64,000 nucleotides of DNA, taken from assembly GCF_003050705.1 (NCBI RefSeq), contig NZ_QAOG01000002.1, positions 248,001-312,000 on the forward strand, given 5' to 3'. This DNA is from Sphingomonas aurantiaca (lineage in GTDB: Bacteria > Pseudomonadota > Alphaproteobacteria > Sphingomonadales > Sphingomonadaceae). The notes below the pieces were generated by a model. That model did not search any database. It was not told where the DNA came from and saw nothing but the letters and a program-made list of their open reading frames with translations. Below are positions 27,001 to 35,394 of this stretch, in pieces. Numbering within the stretch: the stretch's first letter is position 1; each line of letters starts with the position of its first letter. A program made the position numbers and the translations under genes.

Positions 27001-27206
27001 CGATCGGCTGGGCGGTGGTCGGCGGCATGCTGTCCGCGACCGTCCTCGCGATCTTCTTTGTGCCGCTGTTCTTCCTGCTCGTGAAGCGCGTCTTCAAGCA
27101 GGACAAGGCCGGCGCGGGGCAGGACCGCGATCAGGTACGCAATGACGACGACACCCGTGACGGCGATCCCACGCCCCCCCACGACCAGCGGCCGCAGGAG
27201 GCCTGA
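24006..27206 (+). CDS. RND efflux pump, inner-membrane transporter (AcrB/MexB type)
   Basis: A 1066-residue HAE1-family proton-driven drug exporter. It has the N-terminal MSRYFIDRPIFAWVIAI, the proton-relay Asp pair in GLLVDDAIVVVENVERL, the relay Lys in GVAAKNAILIVEFAEE, and the GFGFVGQGQN porter loop. The length is slightly above the usual 1030-1050 because of a charged C-terminal tail (QDRDQVRNDDDTRDG). The substrate range cannot be read from sequence. Tight spacing to the adaptor and outer-membrane genes makes a three-gene operon. Confidence 0.95.
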   Translation: MSRYFIDRPIFAWVIAIILMLAGILAIRSLPIAQFPEIAAPKVTVATSYPGADAQTLENTTTQIIEQQMKGIDNLRYFASTSDGSGNLAITLTFEQGTDPDIAQVQVQNKLQQATPLLPQEVQQAGLRVTKATANFLLVIAAYSENGAHDQVDLGDLIASKLQDPLSRIKGVGDTQVFGAQYSMRIWVDPFKMSNLGVTVTDITSALTAQNAQVSAGQVGSLPAVKGQSLNATVTAQTRLQTPEQFRAIIVRSATSGATVRLSDVARVEMGSENYSFQARYNGKQAAGFGVKLAPGANALDTVTLVKAEVARIAKQFPPDVKVAFPIDNSTFVRLSVEQVIHTLIEAIVLVFLVMFLFLQNFRATLIPTIAVPVVLLGSLAVLQVAGFTINTLTLFGMVLAIGLLVDDAIVVVENVERLIQEEGLSPKEAAKKSMDEISGALIGIGLVLSAVFLPMAFFSGSTGVIFRQFSITIVSAMALSVLVALILTPALCATILKPAKDGHGEKKGFFGWFNRTFDKGVGKYGNGLRRVEKGWVRTMLVYAVIVVGMAFIFLRLPSGFLPEEDQGVMFAQVSMPSGTPMEETARTMDKVRDHFLIDEKANISGIFTISGFGFVGQGQNVGIAFIQLKPWEDRSGKDNTVAAVAGRANKALAGIRAGMVIGFVPPAVQELGNANGFDFMLKDNAGVGHEKLLEARNMLLGMASQDKRLMQVRPNGLEDAPQLKLNVDQAQAGALGLSQSDINTTVSTAFGGAYINDFIDRGRVKKVYVQADAPFRTTPADLGNFYVRGTTSNAMAPFSSFSTTNWQYGPSRLERYNGVASFEIMGSPAPGVSSGTAIKAMEEMAAKLPPGIGYEWTGLSYEENLSAGQSTTVYALSLLIVFLCLAALYESWSIPIAVLLVVPLGVLGAVAAAMIFGLNNDIYLQVGLITTIGVAAKNAILIVEFAEEKMGDGMNAADAAVEAAKLRLRPILMTSFAFIFGVLPLALSSGAGAGGQNAIGWAVVGGMLSATVLAIFFVPLFFLLVKRVFKQDKAGAGQDRDQVRNDDDTRDGDPTPPHDQRPQEA

Positions 27207-27211
27207 TCCAG

Positions 27212-28753
27212 ATGTTCGCCCCTATGATCTCGCGCAAGACCGCGCTCCTGTTCGCCGCCGGGCTCACGCTCGCCGGGTGTAACCTCGCCCCGAAATATGT
27301 CCGGCCCGAATTGTCGGTGCCGGCAGCCACGCCGACCGGTCCCGCTTATGCGCCGACCGATGCGGCGGGGGCGATCATGCCCGCGGATACGTCGTGGGAG
27401 GTGTTCTTCACCGACGATCGCCTGCGCCGTGTGATCCGCACCGCGCTGGAGAACAACCGCGACCTGCGCGTCTCGGTCGCCAACGTCGCGCAGGCGCGCG
27501 CGCAATACCGCGTCCAGCGGGCCGATCTGTTCCCGACCTTTGCGGCGAGCGGCAGCGCAAGCTACGCCAAATCGCCGTTCAACAATATCGGCGGCGGCGC
27601 GACGGGCGGCACGGGCACTGGAACCGGAACCGGAACCGGAACAGGCACGGGGACCGGGACCGGCGCCGGCGCGGTCACCACGGGCAGCGGCCGGACCGAT
27701 ATCTACTCGGCCAATGTCGGCGTCTCGGCGTGGGAAATCGACCTGTTCGGCCGAGTCCGCAACCTGACGCAGGCGCAGCAGGAACAGTATTTCGCTGCGG
27801 AGGAAAACCGCAACGCAGCCCAGGTGTCGCTGATCGCGGAGATCGCGACCCAGTGGCTGACCATGGCGGCCGACCAGGATCGTCTCAAGATCGCCCGCGA
27901 CACGGAAAAGGCCTATGGCCAGACCGTCAAGCTGACGCAGGACCGGTTCCGGATCGGCATCGCGTCCGAACTCGAAGTGCGCCAGGCGAGCACCAGCTAC
28001 GACCAGGCGCGTTCGGACATCGCCGATGCGACCACGCTGATCGCGCAGGACCAGAATGCGCTGAACCTGCTCGCCGGCACGACGCTGACCGCGGACGTAC
28101 TGCCGGCGCGGCTCGAGGAAATCAGCCCGACGCTCGAGAACCTGCCCGCCAACCTGCCGTCGGCGGTGCTGTTGCGCCGCCCCGACATCGCCTCGGCCGA
28201 ACATCAGCTGATCGCCGCCAACGCCAATATTGGCGCGGCACGCGCGGCGTTCTTCCCGAACATCTCGCTCACCGCGGCGTTCGGCACGATCAGCCTCGGC
28301 CTGTCGAACCTGTTCGGCAGCGGCAGCCAGAACTGGTCGGTCGCGCCATCGGTCAGCCAGACGCTGTTCGACTTTGGCAGGAACAAGGGCAATCTGCGCT
28401 ACGCGCAGGCCACGCGCGACGCCGCAGTCGCGACGTATGAGAAAAGCGTCCAGACCGGCTTCCGCGAAGTCGCCGATGCGCTTGCCCGCCGCGGCACGAT
28501 CGGTGCGCAGTTGCAGGCGCAGACGTCGCTGCGCGACAACGCGGCGGGCGCGTTCCGGCTGTCGGAACTGCGTTTCCGTGCGGGCATCGACACGTTCCTC
28601 AACACGCTCGATTCGCAGCGCTCGCTCTACACCGCGCAACAGACGCTGCTGGCCGCGCGCCTGACGCGTGACAGCAACTCGGTGGAGCTGTTCCGCGCAC
28701 TGGGCGGCGGCGTCACGATCGCCCCCGCCACCGCCGACACGCGCCGGCCCTAA
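27212..28753 (+). CDS. Outer-membrane efflux channel (OprM/NodT type)
   Basis: A 513-residue TolC-family lipoprotein (AAGLTLAGC lipobox), third gene of the RND operon. Two outer-membrane efflux repeats are recognisable (WEIDLFGRVRNLTQAQQEQY in the first half, FFPNISLTAAFG and LFDFGRNKGNLRYAQ in the second). AGGAGG lies 10 bases before the ATG; an in-frame ATG at 27224 is an alternative. Odd feature: a Gly-Thr dipeptide run near residues 132-153, encoded by hexanucleotide repeats, inserted before the first coiled-coil repeat. Confidence 0.93.
   Translation: MFAPMISRKTALLFAAGLTLAGCNLAPKYVRPELSVPAATPTGPAYAPTDAAGAIMPADTSWEVFFTDDRLRRVIRTALENNRDLRVSVANVAQARAQYRVQRADLFPTFAASGSASYAKSPFNNIGGGATGGTGTGTGTGTGTGTGTGTGAGAVTTGSGRTDIYSANVGVSAWEIDLFGRVRNLTQAQQEQYFAAEENRNAAQVSLIAEIATQWLTMAADQDRLKIARDTEKAYGQTVKLTQDRFRIGIASELEVRQASTSYDQARSDIADATTLIAQDQNALNLLAGTTLTADVLPARLEEISPTLENLPANLPSAVLLRRPDIASAEHQLIAANANIGAARAAFFPNISLTAAFGTISLGLSNLFGSGSQNWSVAPSVSQTLFDFGRNKGNLRYAQATRDAAVATYEKSVQTGFREVADALARRGTIGAQLQAQTSLRDNAAGAFRLSELRFRAGIDTFLNTLDSQRSLYTAQQTLLAARLTRDSNSVELFRALGGGVTIAPATADTRRP
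27615..27663 (+). repeat. Hexanucleotide tandem repeat inside the efflux channel gene
   Basis: About seven imperfect 6-base units of the type ggaacc / gggacc encode a Gly-Thr run. Gain or loss of units would keep the frame and change the protein by two residues per unit. Confidence 0.8.
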
Positions 28754-28767
28754 CGCTCACGCATAAA

Positions 28768-28888
28768 TCCTCCCCCGCAAGGGGGAGGTGGCAGGCGATA
28801 GCCTGACGGAGGGGGAGGTAAGGGGGAACTGCCGTTCCGTGTCCTCCCCCTCCGTCGCTTCGCGCCACCTCCCCCTGGCGGGGGAGGA
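28768..28888. repeat. Large palindromic repeat, family A copy 3
   Basis: Begins with CCTCCCCC-GCAA-GGGGGAGG and ends with a similar hairpin (cacctccccctggcggggga). The inner parts (ctgacggagggggaggt and cctccccctccgtcg) are also inverted relative to each other, so the whole 121 bases can fold into a long stem. It lies after the RND operon and probably marks its end. Confidence 0.8.
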
Positions 28889-29006
28889 TGATCCTTCGTG
28901 TGACGTTCCGGTGTAGTCCAAACGCGTGCCCCGCGTCGGATGCAAAGCGGGGGTGTCGCCTGGCCACCAGCCGGGCCCATTGCGCGGCGCCGACCGTTGC
29001 GCATGG

Positions 29007-30554
29007 GTGCAGATATTTGAAAGTCTCGACGCGATCCTGCTGACCGCGCTGGTCCTGCTGGTCCTCGCGCGCAAGCTCAACATGCCGTATCCTACCTTGT
29101 TGGCGGTTGCAGGGCTGGGCTTTGCGGCATTGCCGTTCGCGCCGCGGATCACGGTCGAGCCGCATCTGGCACTCGCACTGTTCATCGCGCCTGCGCTGCT
29201 CCACGCCGCCTATCACACCAGCCCGCGCGCGCTGCGGCGCCACTGGTTCCCGCTGCTGTCGCTCGCCGTGTTCGCGGTGCTCATCACCACCGCGACCGTC
29301 GCGCTGGTCGGCGTGACGCTGGGCGGACTGCCGCTCGCCGCCGCGTTCGCACTCGGCGCGATCGTCGCGCCGCCCGACGCCGCGGCCTCGGAAGCGGTCC
29401 TCGGCGAAGTCGGCATTCCACGGCGCGGGCTGCTACTGCTCCAAGGCGAGAGCCTGCTCAACGACGCTACCGCGCTGCTGCTGTTCGGGCTCGCAGTTGC
29501 GTTCGCGACGCATGCCGACACGCCGGTGACGCCGCTCGCGCTCGCCGCCGCGGTACCGGGTGGGATCGTGTTCGGGGCGATCGCCGCCTGGGCCTATCTC
29601 CGGATCGTACCGCTGTTCGCGGGCACGCTAGGCGCGGGCCTTGCCGATTTCGCGGTGACGTTCGCGATCTGGCTGGTGGCCGAGCGGCTGCATATCTCGC
29701 CGGTGCTGGGGATCGTGACGTTCGGCATGATCGTGTCGCAGCGCCGCCCGATCGACCAACCCGCGCGCGACCGGTTGCAGGGCGCCGCGGTCTGGTCGGC
29801 GGCGGTGCTCGTCCTCAACGTCATCGCGTTCGCGCTGATGGGGCTGCAGTCGCGCGACGTGCTGGTCGGCCTGCCGGCCGAGCAGCGTTGGCCCGCGATC
29901 GGGTTTGCAGCGGTGGTGCTCGCGACCGTGCTGATCACGCGCGTGGCGTGGGTGTTCCTCGTTCGCTTTATCGAAGGCGCGATCGCCAAGCGCTATGCGC
30001 CGTCCTGGCTGCCCAAGCCGCCACCGTGGAACGCGTCGATGATCCTGTCCTGGTCGGGTATGCGCGGGTTGCTGACGCTGGCGACGGCCTTCGCACTGCC
30101 GCAGTCGGTGCCGGGGCGCGACCTTATCGTGCTGGCCGCGTTCGGCGTCGTGATCGGCACGCTGGTGCTGCAGGGACTCACGCTTGGCCCGCTGATCCGC
30201 CGCCTCGATCTCGGCGCGGACACCGGGCTGGCCGACGAGATCGCGCCTGCTCGCAAGCGGCTGATCGACGCAGGCCTTGCGGTGCTGCCAGCGCGCGCCG
30301 GCGAGGCGGCTGACGCACTGCGCTTCCGCTACGGTGCCGCGGGCAAGGTCACCGCCGAGGCCGAAGATCCACAGGCGACTTCCGAATTCGACGTGCTCCA
30401 CCTCGAGATGATCGCCTGCCAGCGTGTCACGCTGCACGCGATGCGCGACCAAGGCGAGGTTGCCGAGGACGTTTATCGCCGCCTGCAGGAGGAACTCGAC
30501 TGGGCGGAGGTCGATGCGCGCGCGTTCGGCGACAACATCCTGACCGCCACCTGA
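29007..30554 (+). CDS. Cation:proton antiporter (CPA1, NhaP/Nhe type)
   Basis: A polytopic inner-membrane protein of about 515 residues with some 12 hydrophobic segments, exchanging Na+ or K+ for protons. CPA1 signatures are LGAIVAPPDAAASEAVL in the TM5 region and LLQGESLLNDATALLLFG in TM6. The C-terminal 130 residues are cytosolic. The start is uncertain: GTG at 29007 gives a plausible membrane-inserting N-terminus but has no clear ribosome site, and the frame is open to 28926. It stands alone between the RND operon and zwf. Confidence 0.85.
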   Translation: MQIFESLDAILLTALVLLVLARKLNMPYPTLLAVAGLGFAALPFAPRITVEPHLALALFIAPALLHAAYHTSPRALRRHWFPLLSLAVFAVLITTATVALVGVTLGGLPLAAAFALGAIVAPPDAAASEAVLGEVGIPRRGLLLLQGESLLNDATALLLFGLAVAFATHADTPVTPLALAAAVPGGIVFGAIAAWAYLRIVPLFAGTLGAGLADFAVTFAIWLVAERLHISPVLGIVTFGMIVSQRRPIDQPARDRLQGAAVWSAAVLVLNVIAFALMGLQSRDVLVGLPAEQRWPAIGFAAVVLATVLITRVAWVFLVRFIEGAIAKRYAPSWLPKPPPWNASMILSWSGMRGLLTLATAFALPQSVPGRDLIVLAAFGVVIGTLVLQGLTLGPLIRRLDLGADTGLADEIAPARKRLIDAGLAVLPARAGEAADALRFRYGAAGKVTAEAEDPQATSEFDVLHLEMIACQRVTLHAMRDQGEVAEDVYRRLQEELDWAEVDARAFGDNILTAT

Positions 30555-30649
30555 GGCACGCGCGGGGCCGGGGTCGGGAACATCGGCACCGGCTACGCTG
30601 TTTGGGTAGACCATAACCGAAAGGGTTGATCCATGTCCGAGGCGTCTTC

Positions 30650-32149
30650 GTGAGCAAATCCGTCAAGCCCGCACCGCCGACGACTCTCGTGATCTTCGGG
30701 GCGTTCGGGGACCTGACCCGCCGCCTGCTAATGCCTGCACTGATCAACATGACCCGGCTGGGACTGGTCGGCGGGGATTTCCACGTGCTCGGCGTTGGTA
30801 TCGACGAGGGGAACGACCAGGCGCTGCGCGATGCGCTCGGGAACTTCGATGCGAAGGGCGGCGAGGGGGCGGGGGAGAAGGGCGACGCCTGGGCGCGGCT
30901 CAAGGACCGGGTCGGCTATCTCCAGGGCGATTTCACGAAGGACGACGTCTACGCGCAGCTCAAGTCGCGGGTGAGCGGCAACGTCGCCTTCTATCTCGCG
31001 GTGCCTGCCAAGTTCTTCGGCGAGATCGTCGACAAGCTCGCCGACCACGGTCTGATGCGCGAAGACGCGCACGCCTTCCGCCGGATCGCGATCGAGAAGC
31101 CGTTCGGTCACGATCTCGCGTCCGCCCGAGCGCTCAACGCGCGCATCCTCGCCAAGGTGTCGGAGGCGCAGGTCTACCGGATCGATCATTTCCTCGGCAA
31201 GGAGACGGTCCAGAACATCATGACCGCGCGGTTCGCGAACATGATGATCGAGCGCGTCTGGAACGCCGATTGCATCGCGCACGTCCAGATCACCGCCGCC
31301 GAGACGGTCGACGTCGGCACGCGCGGCAAATTCTACGACGCGACCGGCGCGTTGCGCGACATGGTGCCCAACCACCTGTTCCAGCTGCTCGCGATGGTCG
31401 CGATGGAGCCGCCGGCCAGCTTCGATGCCGAGGCGATCCGGAACGAGAAGGGCAAGGTCCTCAAGGCCGTCCGAGTCTATTCGCCCGCCAAGGCGAAACG
31501 CAACGGCGTGCGCGGCACGTACACAGCTGGCACGGTGAAGGGCAACGCCGTGCCCGCCTACACCGCCAGCGCCGATGTCGCGCCCGACAGCCGGACGGAG
31601 ACCTATGTCGCGCTGAAGCTGATGGTCGATACGTGGCGCTGGGCAGGGGTGCCGTTCTACCTGCGCACCGGCAAGGCGATGACCTGCCGAGACACCGAGA
31701 TCGCGATCACCTTCAAGCCCGTACCGTTCGCCTCGTTCCCCGGCGCCCCGGCCGACATGCTCCCGCCCAACCGGCTGATCATCCAGATCCAGCCCGACGA
31801 GGGGCTGAGCATGGACATCAACATCAAGCGCCCAGGCCTCGAGGTCGCGACCGCGCCGATCGCGCTCGATTTCCGCTACGCCGACGCGTTCGATATCGGC
31901 CACCTGACGGGGTATGAATCGCTGATCTACGATCTGTTCGTCGGCGACCAGACGCTGTTCCAGCGCGCCGATGCGATCGAGGCGGGATGGGCCGCGGTGC
32001 AGCCGTTCCTCGATCTGTGGGCGAGCGATACGAGCACGCCCGAGCTTTATGAGGCGGGTTCGATGGGCCCCACCGCGGCGGATGCGCTCCTGGCCCATGA
32101 CGACCATAGCTGGCACGAACTCGCCCCGGCAGGCCAGACGGTACCGTAA
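30650..32149 (+). CDS. zwf: Glucose-6-phosphate 1-dehydrogenase
   Basis: Oxidises glucose-6-phosphate with NAD(P)+ to 6-phosphogluconolactone, the entry to the Entner-Doudoroff and pentose phosphate routes. The 499-residue protein has the cofactor motif VIFGAFGDLTRRLL and the active-site RIDHFLGKETVQN with its catalytic His and Lys. The GTG at 30650 has GAGG 7 bases upstream and is chosen over the longer TTG frame from 30626. No edd, pgl or eda is adjacent, unlike many proteobacterial zwf loci. A 9-bp hairpin follows the stop. Confidence 0.95.
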   Translation: MSKSVKPAPPTTLVIFGAFGDLTRRLLMPALINMTRLGLVGGDFHVLGVGIDEGNDQALRDALGNFDAKGGEGAGEKGDAWARLKDRVGYLQGDFTKDDVYAQLKSRVSGNVAFYLAVPAKFFGEIVDKLADHGLMREDAHAFRRIAIEKPFGHDLASARALNARILAKVSEAQVYRIDHFLGKETVQNIMTARFANMMIERVWNADCIAHVQITAAETVDVGTRGKFYDATGALRDMVPNHLFQLLAMVAMEPPASFDAEAIRNEKGKVLKAVRVYSPAKAKRNGVRGTYTAGTVKGNAVPAYTASADVAPDSRTETYVALKLMVDTWRWAGVPFYLRTGKAMTCRDTEIAITFKPVPFASFPGAPADMLPPNRLIIQIQPDEGLSMDINIKRPGLEVATAPIALDFRYADAFDIGHLTGYESLIYDLFVGDQTLFQRADAIEAGWAAVQPFLDLWASDTSTPELYEAGSMGPTAADALLAHDDHSWHELAPAGQTVP

Positions 32150-32160
32150 TCTGCCCTTCG

Positions 32161-32182
32161 TTCCCCCGCCTCTGCGGGGGAA
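32161..32182. terminator. Hairpin after zwf (terminator-like, repeat-related)
   Basis: TTCCCCCGC, loop CTCT, GCGGGGGAA form a perfect 9-bp stem between the convergent zwf and 32202-32489 genes. There is no T-tract. It resembles one arm of the family C repeats (1320-1371, 63417-63468). Confidence 0.5.
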
Positions 32183-32201
32183 CAGGGCGGCAGACGACAG
32201 A

Positions 32202-32489
32202 TCAGACGCGCTCGGTCAGCTCGATCTCGCCCTCGACTTCCATCTCGTCCTCGTCGCCCATCTCGTCCATGTCGGGCATCGTGAAGTCGGCCTTCCAGTC
32301 ATACACCTTCTCGACGCCGCCTTGCACCCAGACTCGGACCGCGCCCTCGGTGATCTCGCCGCCCATCGCGCCGACGAAATCGGCGACCAGCGAATCCGCG
32401 GCATCCTCGTGGTCGGTCGCGCCGGGGATCGTCGCAGGCGTCATCTCCTCGTCGAGTTCGATGATCTGCGCCCAATATTGCTTTGCCAT
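32202..32489 (-). CDS. Small acidic protein of unknown function
   Basis: A 95-residue protein starting MAKQYWAQIIELDEEMTPA and ending with a strongly acidic tail (MDEMGDEDEMEVEGE). A good GGAGC box (from cagctcc on the plus strand) precedes the ATG. No signal peptide or TM segment. I do not recognise a family. It is followed on the same strand by zwf's 3' hairpin and preceded, 25 bases away, by another small gene. Confidence 0.65.
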   Translation of the reverse strand: MAKQYWAQIIELDEEMTPATIPGATDHEDAADSLVADFVGAMGGEITEGAVRVWVQGGVEKVYDWKADFTMPDMDEMGDEDEMEVEGEIELTERV

Positions 32490-32514
32490 GTTCAGCTCCT
32501 GAAAAATGCCGCCG

Positions 32515-32745
32515 TCAGCCGGCAGTGATGATGGGATGATCCTCGCGCAGCCGGTCCGCCAGCCGCTCGACCGCGTCGACCTCGCTCGCGCTGCCCGACG
32601 GCGTCACCGCCCAGTTGCAATGCGCGTGCGTCGCGAGGCTGTAGACGCGGACGTCACCGACGATCAGCCGCCACCGCCTGCGGTCGCCACTATTGTACCG
32701 GACGAGGTGGGTCACGAACAGGCTCTGGAGATCCGATGCGGTCAT
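32515..32745 (-). CDS. Small protein of unknown function
   Basis: A 76-residue soluble protein, MTASDLQSLFVTHLVRYNSG, then WRLIVGDVRVYSLATHAHCNW and a C-terminal helix ending RLREDHPIITAG. The His/Cys-containing centre is notable. It sits 25 bases upstream of the acidic 95-residue gene on the same strand, so the two probably form a small operon. Function unknown; the ribosome site is weak. Confidence 0.55.
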   Translation of the reverse strand: MTASDLQSLFVTHLVRYNSGDRRRWRLIVGDVRVYSLATHAHCNWAVTPSGSASEVDAVERLADRLREDHPIITAG

Positions 32746-32804
32746 CCGCGCCCCATAGCGACAAGTGGCCACCCGCCGCCACCGCAAACGGGCCGGCTCC
32801 GCGG

Positions 32805-35189
32805 TCAGGGTTTGACCGCGACCGTCGTCGTCACCGCCGGATCGTCGCGCAATCGCAGGAACAGCGTGCCACCAGCCGGTTGTGGCACCGCCAGGGTCGC
32901 ACCGGTATAGCCTTCGGGCACCCGAACGGCACCCGCGAACCCGCTGCTGGCCGCGACCGAGTCGATCAGGAACAGGTCGCTCCCCGCCAGCGTGCAGACC
33001 GGGTTGCAGGTCACGCCCCCCAGTCCCGGCACGCGAACGAGCGTCGTCAGCGGCACCCAGTCTCCCGCGACGTCGCCCTGCACCAGCCGCCAGACGAGCG
33101 GCCCATGCGCCGACACGCCCAGCGCCTTGCCCGGCTCGACCGACACCACTGCGATCCGGTCGTCCTGCACGGTCAATCCGCGCCCCGACGTGACACTGGT
33201 GGTCATCGCGCCATCCGCGGTCGCGATCTCGATGCGGTCGCTTGGTGAAAAGCGCGTTCCCTCGGCACGGACGGAGAATGTCAACCGGGCATCCTGCGCG
33301 ATCGCCGTATCCCCGGCGAGCACCACTGGCAGGCCGGACGCGGGCGGCGACACCACACTCTTGGCGATCAGCGTCGCCTTGGGCCGCGCGGCGGCGACCG
33401 CGAACTTCACCGAACGCTTCCGCCCATCGCTCAGCGTGATGAGCGCGGTCTTCGCCTGGCCCGCGGCGAACGGCGGCGCCGTATCTGCCACCAGCGCCAA
33501 TCGGTCGGTCTTGTCCGCGCGCACCACGTCGCCCGGCTTGAACGTCACCCCGTCGACGCTCATCGACGCCACCAGGTCGAGCCGGGTCCCCGCCAGCGTG
33601 CCCGACGCATCGCCCGCATGCACCGTGAATCCATCGATCCGCCCCGCCTCGGCGAGCGCGGTCAACGCGATCCGCTCGGGCGCCTCGACGCCATATTGCT
33701 TCACGAGCAACGCGAGTTTCCCCGGCGTTGCCTTTGCCAGCGGCAAGGTCAGCCCGATCCGGTCGCCGGTCGACGTCCACGCCAGCGGCACGTCACCCGC
33801 CGCGCCGACCAATGTCACCGACTCGACGCAGCTCGGCGTCGGCCCGCTCAGCGCCACCGCGTTGTCGCGCCCAACGACCAGGCTCTCGGGATCGGTATCC
33901 ACCATCTGCCACCCGCCGGCGCGCGGCACCTGCAAGCGGAAGCGCGGCCCGTCGAACGGCGTGAAGCCCCAGCGCCCGTGCAGCGTCGCATCGGTCACGC
34001 TGCCAAGCCCCGCGGTCCGCATCCCGACCTGGTCGAGCACATAACCACCGCGCTCGGCATCGGCCTCCACGGGCAATTCGACCACGCCACCCTGCGGCGT
34101 CGTGACCCTCAGCATCATGTCGTGCGCGAACTGCGTCGCATAGATCAGCGGCGCACCCTCGACCGGCAGCACCAGATCGGGCTTGGCCGCGCAGACGAGC
34201 CGGTCCGCCTCGGCGCGCCGCATCGTCGGCGTCTGCGCTAACCCGGTCTCGATCACCGGCATCGCCACGACCATCACCGATTTCGGACTCGCGAACGACG
34301 GCGCGGCGTTCAGCAGCAGCGCCAGCCGGTCGTCACGCGCGCGCGCGAGCGCCGGAATATAGCGGAACTGGGTCGACTGGAACGCGCCGAAGATCTTTGC
34401 CAGATCGCGCACCACGCCGATATACGGGCTGTAATAGCCCAGCCCGCCCTCCGGCGTGGCGCTCAGCTGCAACGCCAGATCGGTCGGCGCGCCGACCAGC
34501 GTATCCGCCAGCGTCGAGTTCTGCCCGTCCGCGAGCACCAGCGAATCGCGGCTCTGCGTCAGGCACGATGCCTGAAGGTCCGCGGCGAGATCGAGGCATT
34601 CGGCCTTGAGCTTGATCGCCAAGCTGCGCGACAGCAGTGGCGATACCGCCTCGATCCGCTCCGGCCGGGTACGTTCCAGCGCATGGATGCCGTCGAGGAA
34701 CGCGTCGAGCCGTGCGCGGTCGAGCGATGCCTGATCCAGATCCTGCACCGCGCGCACGAACGCCCCCGGCTGTTTGCGCACAGCACTGATCACCGCATCA
34801 AACCCGCCGCTTTCGGGCACCAGGAACACCACCAGCTGCCGCGCGCCCTCGGGCACCGTCAGCGCGAGCGCGTTCTTCTTGGCCTTCCACGTCTCCGCCT
34901 TGAAGAACCACGACTTGGGCGGCGGCTCGGTCGCACCGCGCAGGAACGCGGCGACCAGCAGATAGCGCGTGCCATCGTCCTTCTTTCCCGTCGGCAGGTC
35001 CGCCGCGACCGAGACGCGGTCGCCGGTCGCAAGCTTGGGGACCTGTGCGATCGGCAGCGTCGTCGTGCCGTGGGTCACGCCGACGCGCAGGGTCGGCCCG
35101 GTCAGGTCGAACGGCGCGGGGTCGGCCTGCGCCGTCATCGGGACGAGCAGGGCGGCGATCAGGCAGGAGGGGAAGAGGCGGAGCTTCAT
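32805..35189 (-). CDS. Large secreted protein of unknown function
   Basis: A 794-residue protein with a signal peptide (RLFPSCLIAALLVPMTAQA, cleavage about residue 22) and no further TM segment, so periplasmic or surface. The N-terminal half is mixed alpha/beta (GTRYLLVAAFLRGA, then a long helical stretch about 130-300). The C-terminal half looks like repeated beta-sandwich strands (TLVGAAGDVPLAWTSTGDRI, then similar blocks). The cysteines near the end (VTCNPVCTLAG) could pair. I recognise no family. It is divergent from the TadG-TadE-TadE set across 205 bases, and may act in the same surface structure. The upstream frame extension to 35510 is ignored because the signal peptide fixes the start. 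Confidence 0.75.
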   Translation of the reverse strand: MKLRLFPSCLIAALLVPMTAQADPAPFDLTGPTLRVGVTHGTTTLPIAQVPKLATGDRVSVAADLPTGKKDDGTRYLLVAAFLRGATEPPPKSWFFKAETWKAKKNALALTVPEGARQLVVFLVPESGGFDAVISAVRKQPGAFVRAVQDLDQASLDRARLDAFLDGIHALERTRPERIEAVSPLLSRSLAIKLKAECLDLAADLQASCLTQSRDSLVLADGQNSTLADTLVGAPTDLALQLSATPEGGLGYYSPYIGVVRDLAKIFGAFQSTQFRYIPALARARDDRLALLLNAAPSFASPKSVMVVAMPVIETGLAQTPTMRRAEADRLVCAAKPDLVLPVEGAPLIYATQFAHDMMLRVTTPQGGVVELPVEADAERGGYVLDQVGMRTAGLGSVTDATLHGRWGFTPFDGPRFRLQVPRAGGWQMVDTDPESLVVGRDNAVALSGPTPSCVESVTLVGAAGDVPLAWTSTGDRIGLTLPLAKATPGKLALLVKQYGVEAPERIALTALAEAGRIDGFTVHAGDASGTLAGTRLDLVASMSVDGVTFKPGDVVRADKTDRLALVADTAPPFAAGQAKTALITLSDGRKRSVKFAVAAARPKATLIAKSVVSPPASGLPVVLAGDTAIAQDARLTFSVRAEGTRFSPSDRIEIATADGAMTTSVTSGRGLTVQDDRIAVVSVEPGKALGVSAHGPLVWRLVQGDVAGDWVPLTTLVRVPGLGGVTCNPVCTLAGSDLFLIDSVAASSGFAGAVRVPEGYTGATLAVPQPAGGTLFLRLRDDPAVTTTVAVKP

Positions 35190-35394
35190 CGTGGCGCGAT
35201 CTCGGATTGTCGACGACAGGGTGTGTCTCGCAGGCGGTGTGCGCCCGGGCGGTGTCGATTTTGAGGCACGGGGGGTGCCGGCCCGGCCGGCGCGAGCCCT
35301 GCTTAAAAAAGGTAATGATAACCGCAATTTAATGTTCGGCTGCGATTCAACCAAAATGAACGGAACCGGGACCGATCCGGTTCGAGGGGGATGG
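35190..35394. promoter_or_regulatory. Divergent promoter region of the 794-residue protein and the Tad-like set
   Basis: A 205-base gap between divergent genes, containing an AT-rich stretch unusual for this window (cttaaaaaaggtaatgataa, about 35301-35321). It must hold both promoters. I see no clear palindromic operator and cannot assign -35/-10 boxes with confidence. Confidence 0.4.

Noticed and set aside
24009..27182. A 1057-codon open frame on the minus strand opposite the RND pump
   Set aside because: Composition is Arg/Asp/His-rich and lacks any domain; it mirrors the codon pattern of the real gene, a common effect of high GC at third positions.
27615..27663. Phase-variable frameshifting repeat
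   Set aside because: Units are 6 bases, so changes keep the frame; no on/off switching is expected.
28926..29006. Extended N-terminus of the Na+/H+ antiporter
   Set aside because: The extra 27 residues (Gly/Pro/Arg-rich) are unlike the family's N-terminus and follow directly on repeat DNA.
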